DNA from: Tenacibaculum mesophilum
Lineage (GTDB): Bacteria; Bacteroidota; Bacteroidia; Flavobacteriales; Flavobacteriaceae
Direction of reading: 5' to 3'
Length of the DNA: 64,000 nt
NCBI RefSeq assembly: GCF_003867075.1
Contig: NZ_CP032544.1
Location: 1,854,001-1,918,000 of the forward strand
A program made the translations under genes and the position numbers. Shown piece by piece: positions 16,565-25,447 of this stretch. Under the pieces are notes generated by a model. That model worked only from the letters and a program-made list of their open reading frames with translations. It searched no databases and was not told the DNA's origin. Position 1 is the stretch's first letter, and the number at the start of each line of letters is the position of its first letter.

Positions 16565-17677
16565 ATGAAACAAATAATAGGAATATTCTTGATTTTAATC
16601 ACTTTAAGTGCTTGTTCTCAAGAGAAAAAAAAAGTAAGCGAACAAAAAGAAACAATACTAAAAGAACCAAAAGTAGATAAACGTATAGAGTTATTAAGCA
16701 TTGTTTTTAGGCTTGCAGACAGCCATGAATATAGTCAAAATCTTTTTCCTAAGTATGTTGAAAGCATTCAAAATCATTTTGAGAAATTTAAAAGTCACGA
16801 TTTAATTAAGTATGTAAAAAGTGAATTACATGAAAAAGGAATTGGTTTTAGTTCAGTTATGAGTATGGCTATACATATAACTGAACCTCAAAATACAAAA
16901 GCTATGATAGTGCCTTTTTCAAATAAATCACTAGAAAGACCATGGAGTAAAGAAGGCTCTACACAGTTTTTAAAACTGTTAAATGAATTTTATATTGATG
17001 CCGACTGTGAAACTTTTTTTAATAACAATAAAGAACTCTACAAAGCTGCATCAAATAGATTTAAAAAAGTTTATCAAAATTTAGACCTAGAATGGTATCA
17101 AAAATTTTATGGAGAAGACCCAAAAGGAGAATTTAAAATTATAAATGCCTTGGGAAATGGAGGAGCGAGCTATGGTCCAAAAATAATTTATCCGGGTGGA
17201 AATGAGGTGATCTATGCTATAATGGGAACGTGGAGTGTTGATAACTTAGGTATGCCTAAATATGAAGTGAACGATTATTTTCCAACTATTTTACATGAAT
17301 TCAATCACTCATTTGTAAATCATATTATAGAAAAGCACCGCTCTGAACTACAAGAAAGCGGGACAATCATCTTTGATAAAGTAAAAGATAAAATGAATAA
17401 ACAAGCATATGGTAATTGGAAAACTATGTATGATGAAGCGTTGGTTAGAGCGACTGTTATTAAATATATGAAGGACCATAATTATGATAAAAAAACAATC
17501 GAAAACGAATTGAATGAGCAATTAAATAGCGGTTTTTTATGGACTCATGAGCTAGTCAAAGAACTAGAAAGATATGATAATAATAGAGATAGATATCCAA
17601 CATTAGAGAGTTTTATGACAGAGTTAATATTTTTTTTCAATAAAACAGCTTCTGAAATAAGCAAACAAAAAATATAA
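16565..17677 (+). CDS. DUF4932-type lipoprotein with HExxH motif
   Basis: 370 residues. The ATG at 16565 is preferred to an upstream TTG at 16553 because it directly precedes the lipoprotein signal (lipobox LSAC, Cys17). The central region carries H244-E-F-N-H248, the HExxH zinc-metallopeptidase signature, within LHEFNHSFVNHII, and a later Glu (YDEALVRA, about residue 290) is a candidate third zinc ligand. Overall layout fits DUF4932 proteins of Bacteroidetes. It would be anchored in the envelope and may be a protease, though activity is unproven. It stands alone: 280 bases before it and 441 bases after it hold no genes. Confidence 0.75.
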   Translation: MKQIIGIFLILITLSACSQEKKKVSEQKETILKEPKVDKRIELLSIVFRLADSHEYSQNLFPKYVESIQNHFEKFKSHDLIKYVKSELHEKGIGFSSVMSMAIHITEPQNTKAMIVPFSNKSLERPWSKEGSTQFLKLLNEFYIDADCETFFNNNKELYKAASNRFKKVYQNLDLEWYQKFYGEDPKGEFKIINALGNGGASYGPKIIYPGGNEVIYAIMGTWSVDNLGMPKYEVNDYFPTILHEFNHSFVNHIIEKHRSELQESGTIIFDKVKDKMNKQAYGNWKTMYDEALVRATVIKYMKDHNYDKKTIENELNEQLNSGFLWTHELVKELERYDNNRDRYPTLESFMTELIFFFNKTASEISKQKI

Positions 17678-18118
17678 ACCCTAAAAAACAGTTAAAATTA
17701 TTCAACAAAGAAACACTTATTACTCTCCATAACGCTACAACTAATTTATTATAATAATTATTATACAATTAAAAATTCAGTAGAAATTAAGGAAAATATT
17801 TTAAGAGAACATTTAACTAGTATTGATTCCTTATACTAAATTAATAAACCTATCTACATTCTTATTAACTTCTATAATTAGAATAAATACAAAATAGTAA
17901 CCTCTATACTATTTATTAAATAAAACAAGATTAAAAAACTCCAAAACAGTAATAGGTTCTAAAAAACAACATCTTAAAGTAAAAAACAATTAAAAAAACA
18001 TTAAAAAGAACAAAACTTAAACTATTATAACTAATAACAATACTATATTAACAAAACAACAATAATAACAATTTGTTTTTTATTTATTTACAAAATAAAC
18101 TTAATTTTTTTAAAAAAT
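17678..18118. other. AT-rich gene-free stretch before the SusC-like gene
   Basis: 441 bases of very low GC with no convincing ORF in either strand and no clear TAnnTTTG element. A small AT palindrome (TTATTATAATAA) lies near 17745. The last ~100 bases are A-rich, as in leaders of SusC-like genes. Probably holds the promoter and leader of the SusC/SusD operon, but I cannot place them. Confidence 0.4.
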
Positions 18119-21100
18119 ATGAAAACAAAATTGTTACTACTGTTCTTTCTTGTTACATCAATTGTAATTGCTCAAGAAAAAACAGTATCTGGGGTAGTTT
18201 CAGATGAATCCGGGGGGCTTCCAGGGGTAAGTATACTCATTAAGGGTACCACAAAAGGTACAGAAACAGACTTTGATGGTAACTACTCTATCAAGGCTAA
18301 AGAAAATGATATCTTAATATTTAGTTTTGTAGGAATGACAACTATTGAAAAAACAGTTGGATCCTCTAACGTGATAAGTGTAACTATGTCTACAAACGAA
18401 AATGTTTTAGATGAAGTAGTTGTTACAGCTTTAGGTATAAAAAGAGAAAAAAAATCTTTAGGATACGCTACACAGGAAATCAAAGGAAACGACCTAACTA
18501 AGGTAAATTCAGGAAACATAGCTAATTCTATTTCTGGTAAAATATCTGGAGTACAAATTAGACGAAATGGTAATATTGGAGGATCCACCAATGTAATTAT
18601 AAGAGGAACAACATCTTTAACTGGTAACAACCAAGCTCTTTGGGTAGTTGACGGAGTCCCGTTAAATAATGATAACACAAATACTGCTGATCAAAAAAGC
18701 GGAGGTAACACAGGAGGATATGACTTTGGTAATGCTGTGGCTGACATCAATCCTGATGATATTGAAACTATGAATGTATTAAAAGGAGCTGCTGCTTCTG
18801 CTTTATATGGTTCAAGAGCTACAAACGGTGTTATTATAATTACCACTAAAAAAGGAGGAAAAAGTAAGGGTTTAGGTATTACAATTAATAGTGGCGTAAC
18901 AATTGGAGCTGTAGATTTTAAAACCTTACCTAAATATCAAAAAGAATATGGTAGTGGTTGGTGGAATTCTTTTTCAGACCCTTCAAGAAATATCGATTTA
19001 GGCAGTGGTTCTCACCCTTATGAGCCTACAGATGATGCTTCATGGGGGCCTGCTTACGACCCTAATTTATTAGTATACAGGTGGAACTCTTTTTTTCCTG
19101 AACTTTCTACCTACGGTAAAGCAACACCATGGACGGCTACTAAAAATGATGCTAATAGCTTTTACACAAAAAGTATTACTTTTAACAATAACATTTCTAT
19201 TTCTGGTAATAATGAAGTTGGAAGTTTTCGTTTTAGTTATTCTAAATATGATTTAAATCAAGGAATATTACCAAACAGTAGTTACAAAAGAGATAATTTT
19301 AACTTATCAGGAAGCTATAAGCTAAGTAATAAAACTACTGTTACTGCATCTGCTAACTACAATAAAACCCATGGTAGAGGTCTTAATGAAACTGGATATG
19401 GTGCTGGTGGTAACAATTACCTCAGTAGTGTAAGACAATGGTACTCTTCTAGTGTTGACTTTGCTGATTTAAAAACAGCTTATAAAGAAACACAACTAAA
19501 CACAACTTGGAGTGTATATGGACCTTACGATTTAAATGTTGCATTTCATGACAATCCTTATTTTCAAAGAAAGAATAATATAGGAAGTATAAGAAGAAAC
19601 CGCTTTTTCGGTAATTTTAGTTTAACAACTGAAATAAAAGACTGGTTAAGTGTTACCGGAAGAGGTGGTATTGATTCTTATAATCAAACTCAAGAAGAAA
19701 CAATAGCTGTTGGCTCTAAAAGACAACCTGAACTTAAAGGGCAATACTCTAGATTTGATAAAAACTTTAGGGAGTTCAACTTAGATTTAATTTTTAATGC
19801 TCAAGGAAAAATTACCAACAATATAAGTTTCACTGCATTATTAGGAGGAAACGTAAGAAGAACAAAAAGCAATTATACTTACGCTATTACAAAAGGCGGC
19901 TTAGTTATACCTAACATCTACGCCATAAACAATTCTGTTCAAAATCCAGACCCTTTATCTGAGTCTATATCATCAATTGGTACTAATAGTATTTATACAA
20001 ACGCTTCTTTGAGCTTTTATGATACTTATTTTTTAGAAGCTACCTACAGAGTTGATCAGTCTTCTACTTTACCTAAAGAAAATAATGTTTATAATTATCC
20101 TTCTCTAACTGCTACATATATCTTTAGCAAACACTTGAAAGCTAACTGGCTTTCATTTGGAAAACTGCGCCTTAATTATGCTGAAACAGGTAACGATGCT
20201 CCTTTTGCTGTACTTAACTCTCAGTATATTAAATATTCAAACTTTGGAGATGCTATACAATTTTCCACAGAAAACAGCAGAAAAAACCCAAACTTAAGAA
20301 GCGAAAAAACTAAAGGTTATGAAATTGGTCTAGAAACAAAAATGTTTAATAATAAATTGGGGTTAGATCTTTCATTATACAAAACCAACACTACAGATCA
20401 AATAATGTCTGTTGGTGTAACGGGAGCTACAGGAAGTACATCTGCATGGGTTAACGCTGGTAATGTCGAAAATAAGGGTATTGAAGTCAGCTTAAATGCT
20501 ACCCCTATAAAAACAGATAATTTCACATGGGAATCTCAAATTAATTGGTCTACCAACAAAAATAAAGTTATTAGCCTTAATGAAAATGATAGTCGTTTTG
20601 AAATTGGAAGATTTCAAGGAGTGTCTCTAGTTGCAGAAGTAGGTAAACCTGTTGGACAAATGGTTAGCTCAGGATTCAAATACATTAACAATCAAAAAGC
20701 TATAAAAGAAAACGGCTACTACGATATTGAAAACAGTAAAATCATAGGCGACATAAATCCTGATTGGATTGGTGGTATAAACAATAAGTTCAAATACAAA
20801 GATTTTTCTTTTAGTTTTTTAATAGACGTTAAAAAAGGAGGAGATGTATGGTCTTTAGATCAAAAATACGGAGCACAAACTGGTATTTACCAAAGTAGTG
20901 TTGGAAATAATCACTTAGGAAACCCTAAAAGAAACTCTGTTACAAACGATGAAAATAGTGGAGGAATTATATTAGATGGAGTGCTTTCAGATGGCACTAG
21001 AAATACCAAAATTGTTCCTGTTGATTATGATTTAGGTGCAAATACCCCAGATGAGGGGTATGTATATGATGCTTCTTTTGTTAAATTAAGAGAAGTTTCT

Positions 21101-21313
21101 TTTAGTTACAATCTTCCTAAGAAATTTTTAAAAAACACTTTTCTCAATAGCCTTTCTTTTACAGCAAGTGGTAGCAACTTATGGATAATACATAAAAATT
21201 TACCATATGCAGACCCTGAAGCTGGTGCTTCTTCTGGTAACCTACAAGGTTTCCAAACAGGTGTATTACCTACTACTAAAGAATATAGTTTTAACATAAA
21301 AGCTCAATTTTAA
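18119..21313 (+). CDS. SusC/RagA-like TonB-linked outer membrane transporter
   Basis: 1064 residues. Signal peptide (1-18, ending VIAQ); carboxypeptidase-regulatory-like domain (about 23-100, VSGVVSDESG and PGVSILIKGT); plug domain with LDEVVVTALGIKREKKSLGYA near 98-120 and the DVIN-like segment ADINPDDIETMNVLKGAAASALYGS near 210-235; then the 22-strand barrel ending in Phe (KAQF), the usual outer-membrane sorting end. It should import an oligomer captured by the SusD-like lipoprotein encoded 5 bases downstream, powered by TonB. The substrate is unknown; no hydrolase or sensor gene sits beside the pair. Confidence 0.96.
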   Translation: MKTKLLLLFFLVTSIVIAQEKTVSGVVSDESGGLPGVSILIKGTTKGTETDFDGNYSIKAKENDILIFSFVGMTTIEKTVGSSNVISVTMSTNENVLDEVVVTALGIKREKKSLGYATQEIKGNDLTKVNSGNIANSISGKISGVQIRRNGNIGGSTNVIIRGTTSLTGNNQALWVVDGVPLNNDNTNTADQKSGGNTGGYDFGNAVADINPDDIETMNVLKGAAASALYGSRATNGVIIITTKKGGKSKGLGITINSGVTIGAVDFKTLPKYQKEYGSGWWNSFSDPSRNIDLGSGSHPYEPTDDASWGPAYDPNLLVYRWNSFFPELSTYGKATPWTATKNDANSFYTKSITFNNNISISGNNEVGSFRFSYSKYDLNQGILPNSSYKRDNFNLSGSYKLSNKTTVTASANYNKTHGRGLNETGYGAGGNNYLSSVRQWYSSSVDFADLKTAYKETQLNTTWSVYGPYDLNVAFHDNPYFQRKNNIGSIRRNRFFGNFSLTTEIKDWLSVTGRGGIDSYNQTQEETIAVGSKRQPELKGQYSRFDKNFREFNLDLIFNAQGKITNNISFTALLGGNVRRTKSNYTYAITKGGLVIPNIYAINNSVQNPDPLSESISSIGTNSIYTNASLSFYDTYFLEATYRVDQSSTLPKENNVYNYPSLTATYIFSKHLKANWLSFGKLRLNYAETGNDAPFAVLNSQYIKYSNFGDAIQFSTENSRKNPNLRSEKTKGYEIGLETKMFNNKLGLDLSLYKTNTTDQIMSVGVTGATGSTSAWVNAGNVENKGIEVSLNATPIKTDNFTWESQINWSTNKNKVISLNENDSRFEIGRFQGVSLVAEVGKPVGQMVSSGFKYINNQKAIKENGYYDIENSKIIGDINPDWIGGINNKFKYKDFSFSFLIDVKKGGDVWSLDQKYGAQTGIYQSSVGNNHLGNPKRNSVTNDENSGGIILDGVLSDGTRNTKIVPVDYDLGANTPDEGYVYDASFVKLREVSFSYNLPKKFLKNTFLNSLSFTASGSNLWIIHKNLPYADPEAGASSGNLQGFQTGVLPTTKEYSFNIKAQF

Positions 21314-21318
21314 TAGAT

Positions 21319-22803
21319 ATGAAAATAGTCGATAAAATAAAAAGAACTGTAATATTAGGATTAGGAATAACTTTATTATTTTCTTCTTGTAATGATATTG
21401 AAAACCTAAATACTGACACTAAAGGGTATGAAACTGTATTACCTGAAGCTCTTATGACGCAATCTCAAGTGAGCTACATGTATTTCTTAACAAATACAAA
21501 CCCTAACTCTAATAATTTCAGAAAATATGTTCAGTATTGGACTAATACCGAATTTGTTGATGAAGACAGATATAATCAAACAAAAAGAAATATTGGTACA
21601 GGTTTCTGGAATCTACTTTATAGAGATGTTTTAACTGATTTTAAAAACGCAAAAGAGATAATAATATCACAAAATGTAACACCTAACAAAGAAGCTGAAA
21701 AGCAAAACAAAATTGCTATTGTAGAAATACAAATGATTGCCGTTTTTCAAACACTTGTTGATTTATATGGTGATGTACCATATACTGAAGCTTTAGATTT
21801 TGTAAAATATCCAAAACCTAAATACGATGATGCTCAAGAAATTTATTTAAGCTTAGCAGATCGTCTTAACAAAGCCATTAATCAGCTAAACACGAATGAA
21901 TCTAGTTTTTCTTCTGGAGATTTAATTTATGGAGGAAATGTTAATCTATGGAAAAAACTAGCTAACAGTATTAAGCTAAAGTTAGGACTTCATTTAGCAG
22001 ATATACCTGAACTTAACTCTGATGCTAAAGATTTAATTGAAAGCGCCTTTAAATCTGGAGTAATATCTAATAATTCTGAAAATGCACTATTACAATATTA
22101 TTCTGTCTCTGGTCAAAGGAATCCTATTTTTCTAGCTCTTACAACTGAAAATCATTATGTTCCAACAAAGTTTTTAGTAGATGAGTTAAATTCAAAAAAA
22201 GACCCTAGAAGAGATATTTTTTTTAATTCTAATTCAAAAATAAATGGAGAATATGTTGGTTATCCATACGCAATAGGTCCCAGTGGAGGTGGGTATCAAA
22301 ATACATCTAATACAAATATTGAAATATTTAGAGATCCTTCTTTGCCTGGTGTTTTGTTTGATTTTGCTGAAACATCATTTTTATTAGCTGATGCTGCTAA
22401 TAGAGGTTTTGATGTTGGAGGAACAAGTGCCACCTATTATATGCAAGGAATTGAAGCTAGCATGGACTATTGGAATGTAAGTTCTTTAGATAAGCAAAAC
22501 TACTTAAATAGACCTGATGTTTCTTTTAATACTGCGTCTGGTAGCACAAAAGAAAAAATCGCGTATCAATTATGGATATCTTATTATAATAGAGGCTTTG
22601 AAGCTTGGACTGAATATCGTAGACTGGACTTTCCAAACATAAAAGCTCCTGATAATGCTGTATCTGAAGCAGATGGCAAAGTACCTGTTAGGAATATCTA
22701 TTCTCATTTAGAAGCAACACTTAACAAAACGAATTATGAGACTGCTTCAGCAAAAATAGGAGGAGATTTAATGACTACTAAAATATTTTGGGATAAGTAT
22801 TAA
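21319..22803 (+). CDS. SusD-like surface lipoprotein (SusD_like_2 type)
   Basis: 494 residues with lipobox FSSC (Cys24) and the family N-terminus IENLNTDTK followed by LPEALMTQSQ. The helical body carries TPR-like segments (QTLVDLYGDVPYTEAL near 140-155; ETSFLLADAANRGFD near 353-367), typical of the SusD/RagB fold that caps the SusC barrel and captures ligand. It starts 5 bases after the SusC-like stop, so the two form one unit. A terminator follows at 22856. The family type seen here is often found in peptide or non-starch systems, but the ligand cannot be read from sequence. Confidence 0.94.
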   Translation: MKIVDKIKRTVILGLGITLLFSSCNDIENLNTDTKGYETVLPEALMTQSQVSYMYFLTNTNPNSNNFRKYVQYWTNTEFVDEDRYNQTKRNIGTGFWNLLYRDVLTDFKNAKEIIISQNVTPNKEAEKQNKIAIVEIQMIAVFQTLVDLYGDVPYTEALDFVKYPKPKYDDAQEIYLSLADRLNKAINQLNTNESSFSSGDLIYGGNVNLWKKLANSIKLKLGLHLADIPELNSDAKDLIESAFKSGVISNNSENALLQYYSVSGQRNPIFLALTTENHYVPTKFLVDELNSKKDPRRDIFFNSNSKINGEYVGYPYAIGPSGGGYQNTSNTNIEIFRDPSLPGVLFDFAETSFLLADAANRGFDVGGTSATYYMQGIEASMDYWNVSSLDKQNYLNRPDVSFNTASGSTKEKIAYQLWISYYNRGFEAWTEYRRLDFPNIKAPDNAVSEADGKVPVRNIYSHLEATLNKTNYETASAKIGGDLMTTKIFWDKY

Positions 22804-22855
22804 AACATAGTAGGTAAAAACTAAACTTTGTTCTCATAAAAAGATTGTTTTTATC

Positions 22856-22887
22856 AAAAAGAGATTGTTACTATAACAATCTCTTTT
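22856..22887. terminator. Bidirectional terminator between SusD-like gene and tRNA-Arg
   Basis: GAGATTGTTA, loop CTA, TAACAATCTC, flanked by five A on the left and four T on the right, so it has a T-run when read on either strand. It can end the SusC/SusD transcript and the oppositely directed tRNA transcript. Confidence 0.8.
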
Positions 22888-22897
22888 CTATTTTTAG

Positions 22898-22971
22898 TGA
22901 CCCAGAGAGGACTCGAACCCCCAACCCTCAGAGCCGAAATCTGATGTTCTATCCAGTTGAACTACTGAGTC
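22898..22971 (-). tRNA. tRNA-Arg (anticodon TCG)
   Basis: 74 bases on the minus strand fold as a full cloverleaf: acceptor GACTCAG/CTGGGTC (one G-T wobble), D stem GTTC/GAAC, anticodon stem TCAGA/TCTGA with loop TTTCGGC giving anticodon TCG, T stem with loop TTCGAGT. The discriminator base is A; CCA is not encoded. It would read CGA and other CGN codons. Confidence 0.93.
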
Positions 22972-22984
22972 TATAAAATAATTG

Positions 22985-23431
22985 TTATGCCAATTTAGCT
23001 TTTACAATTGCTGAAATTGTTTTCCCATCTGCTTGTCCTGCTAATTGCTTCGATACAATTCCCATTACTTTTCCCATATCTTTCATTCCTTCAGCACCAA
23101 CATCTGCAATAGTTTTCTCTACAATATTTCCAATTTCTTCTTCACTTAAAGCTTCAGGTAAAAATTGTTCTAAAATAGCCGCTTCAGCTAATTCAGGTTC
23201 AGCCAAATCATTACGTCCTTGTTCTGTAAACACAGTAGCACTATCTTTACGTTGTTTTACCTGCTTTTGAATAATTTTTAATTCTTCTGCTTCTGTAAGC
23301 TCTCCTGCTCCCGCTTCGGTATTTGCTAACATAAAAGCTGACTTTAATGCTCTTAAAGCCGTTAAAGCTACCGTGTCTTTAGACTTCATAGCTTCTTTCA
23401 TTTTATCCATTACCTGCTTTTGCAAACTCAT
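22985..23431 (-). CDS. GatB/YqeY domain protein
   Basis: 148 residues, the normal length of the YqeY family. Visible motifs are the N-terminal LRALKSAF, the central KIIQKQVKQRKDSA, and the C-terminal KDMGKVMG and VSKQLAGQADG, which match the domain shared with the tail of amidotransferase subunit GatB and thought to recognise tRNA. It is encoded downstream of ftsZ but separated by a hairpin at 23455-23478, so it may be partly independent of the dcw transcript. Exact cellular role is not established. Confidence 0.93.
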   Translation of the reverse strand: MSLQKQVMDKMKEAMKSKDTVALTALRALKSAFMLANTEAGAGELTEAEELKIIQKQVKQRKDSATVFTEQGRNDLAEPELAEAAILEQFLPEALSEEEIGNIVEKTIADVGAEGMKDMGKVMGIVSKQLAGQADGKTISAIVKAKLA

Positions 23432-23454
23432 ATTTTTATATTTTAAAGTATTAA

Positions 23455-23478
23455 AAAATCCCGATAAATCGGGATTTT
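23455..23478 (-). terminator. Terminator of the dcw cluster after ftsZ
   Basis: AAAATCCCGAT, loop AA, ATCGGGATTTT: an 11-bp stem with A- and T-runs on the two sides. It lies 23 bases downstream of the ftsZ stop on the minus strand and just before the yqeY-like start. Confidence 0.8.
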
Positions 23479-23500
23479 AAAAATAAGTGTTATTCTTTTA

Positions 23501-25363
23501 TTAATCTACATTATCGTGTAAAAACGAATTATTAGAACGTAATAAATCGTTATTATCTGTATTCAATGCTGTATCTGATTTACTAATATCTGATCCTGCT
23601 TCAATATCAACTCCTAATCTTTTATATGCTGGTTGACGTTCTATTTCATCTATATTTTTACTAACCTGATCATTAAATTTATAATTAAAACCCTTCATTT
23701 TCTCTCTTCTTTCCTTAGCTCTTTTCTGCAATTCAGAAATTGTTAAATCTAACGGAGAAACTTCTTCACTTGTAGTGTTTATATTATTAATTTTTTCTTG
23801 TGTTTGAGATTTTACCTCAAATTGTAACTCCTCTTCTACTTGGTCTTTAATTATCGGAGTAGAGCTTTTACCAATTGTTGGTTGTGCACTGAAGTCATCT
23901 AATACATAGCGCTTTTCAACCTTATGGTACTTTACTTCTTCAGCTTCTACTTCGATATTTTTAATCTCGTTAGACGTTTCAACTAGATGAGATGCTGGTT
24001 TTATTTCTTCATAAGAATTTAATGGTAAATCAAACAACAAGTCTTGTTGTGTTGATTGCTCTTTTACTTCTCTTTCTTCTACTTTAGGTTCGGCTATATT
24101 AGTAATAATGAAATCGTCTTCAGAAACTGTTTCTATTTCAATTTCATCGTATGTAACATCTATATTTTTTATTGCTTGTGTTGTTGGAATAATTTCAGCT
24201 CTTGGTTCAACTTTTTCTTCCTCTAAAACATGAATAACTTTATTTGATGGCTTGTTTTTTATAGGCTCATTAATTGGTGTAGAAGTTTGTACTTGTTGAT
24301 CTCCAAAATTATAAGTTGCCTTTTGTTCATCTTCTAAAGTATGAACTATTTTTTTCACCTCAGTATTGGTTATATTCCCTTGCTGATCAGCAGCAAAACC
24401 CGTAGCTACAACGGTTACAGCTATTCCGTCTTCTAATGATTCATCTTCTCCAATACCCATAATAATATTGGCATCATAACCTGCTTCATCCTGAATATAA
24501 TCATTAATTTCTCCTATTTCATCTAGCGTAACTTCATTTCCTCCCGAAACGATTAATAGTAATACATTTTTAGCTCCTGTAATTTTATTATCGTTCAACA
24601 AAGGAGAGTCTAATGCTTTTACAATAGCATTTTTAGCTCTGTTTGCTCCTGTTTCTTTTGCAGATCCCATAATTGCTGTACCACTGTTTGATAGTACTGT
24701 TTTAGCATCGTGTAAATCGATGTTTTGCTTATAATGATGGGTAATTACCTCTGCTATACCCTTGGCTGCTGTTGCTAATACTTCATCTGCCTTAGAAAAA
24801 CCTGCTTTAAAACCTAAGTTACCATAAACTTCGCGCAGTTTATTATTATTGATAACAATTAATGAATCTACATTATCACGTAAATCATCAATTCCTTTTT
24901 GAGCTTGTTTTGAGCGCATTCGTCCTTCAAATTGAAATGGCATCGTAACGATTCCTACCGTTAAAATATCCATATCTTTAGCTATTTTTGCTATAATAGG
25001 AGCTGCTCCTGTACCCGTACCTCCTCCCATACCTGCGGTGATAAACACCATTTTGGTATGTGTACTCAACATTTGTTGAATTTCCTGTATACTTTCAGCC
25101 GCTGCTTGTGCTCCAATTTCTGGATTAGCACCTGCACCTAAACCAGAAGTTAAGTGTGCTCCTAATTGAACCTTATTAGGTATAGGACTGTTTTCTAATG
25201 CTTGTGCATCTGTATTACAAATTACAAAATCTACTCCGTGAATTTGTTTACTATACATGTGGTTTACAGCATTGCTTCCTCCCCCACCAACACCAATTAC
25301 TTTAATGGCATTCGATTGTGTTTTTGGCATGTCGAATGAAATGTTATCAAATTCTGCGCTCAT
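23501..25363 (-). CDS. ftsZ: Cell division protein FtsZ
   Basis: 620 residues: an N-terminal tubulin-like GTPase (about 15-330) with GVGGGGSNAVNHM at the nucleotide-binding start, the tubulin signature GGGTGTGAAP near residue 115, and the T7-loop region NNLRE-like NNKLREVYGN; then an unusually long acidic linker (about 335-560) and a conserved C-terminal stretch (AYKRLGVDIE). FtsZ polymerises into the Z-ring that places the division septum. The long linker is normal for Flavobacteriaceae and much longer than the E. coli one. It is the last gene of the cluster, 84 bases after ftsA. Confidence 0.98.
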   Translation of the reverse strand: MSAEFDNISFDMPKTQSNAIKVIGVGGGGSNAVNHMYSKQIHGVDFVICNTDAQALENSPIPNKVQLGAHLTSGLGAGANPEIGAQAAAESIQEIQQMLSTHTKMVFITAGMGGGTGTGAAPIIAKIAKDMDILTVGIVTMPFQFEGRMRSKQAQKGIDDLRDNVDSLIVINNNKLREVYGNLGFKAGFSKADEVLATAAKGIAEVITHHYKQNIDLHDAKTVLSNSGTAIMGSAKETGANRAKNAIVKALDSPLLNDNKITGAKNVLLLIVSGGNEVTLDEIGEINDYIQDEAGYDANIIMGIGEDESLEDGIAVTVVATGFAADQQGNITNTEVKKIVHTLEDEQKATYNFGDQQVQTSTPINEPIKNKPSNKVIHVLEEEKVEPRAEIIPTTQAIKNIDVTYDEIEIETVSEDDFIITNIAEPKVEEREVKEQSTQQDLLFDLPLNSYEEIKPASHLVETSNEIKNIEVEAEEVKYHKVEKRYVLDDFSAQPTIGKSSTPIIKDQVEEELQFEVKSQTQEKINNINTTSEEVSPLDLTISELQKRAKERREKMKGFNYKFNDQVSKNIDEIERQPAYKRLGVDIEAGSDISKSDTALNTDNNDLLRSNNSFLHDNVD

Positions 25364-25447
25364 AATAACTTTTCTTTTTTATTAATTCTTATTCAATTTT
25401 ACACTCCTTTTTAGGGGATTAATTAGGAGTATTCTTATATATACTAA

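Noticed and set aside
18283..18678. 131-codon minus-strand ORF inside the SusC-like gene
   Set aside because: Antisense shadow of the carboxypeptidase-regulatory and plug domains; no recognisable protein.
18119..22803. A full polysaccharide utilization locus
   Set aside because: Only the SusC/SusD pair is present; no glycoside hydrolase, sulfatase, or regulator gene is adjacent.
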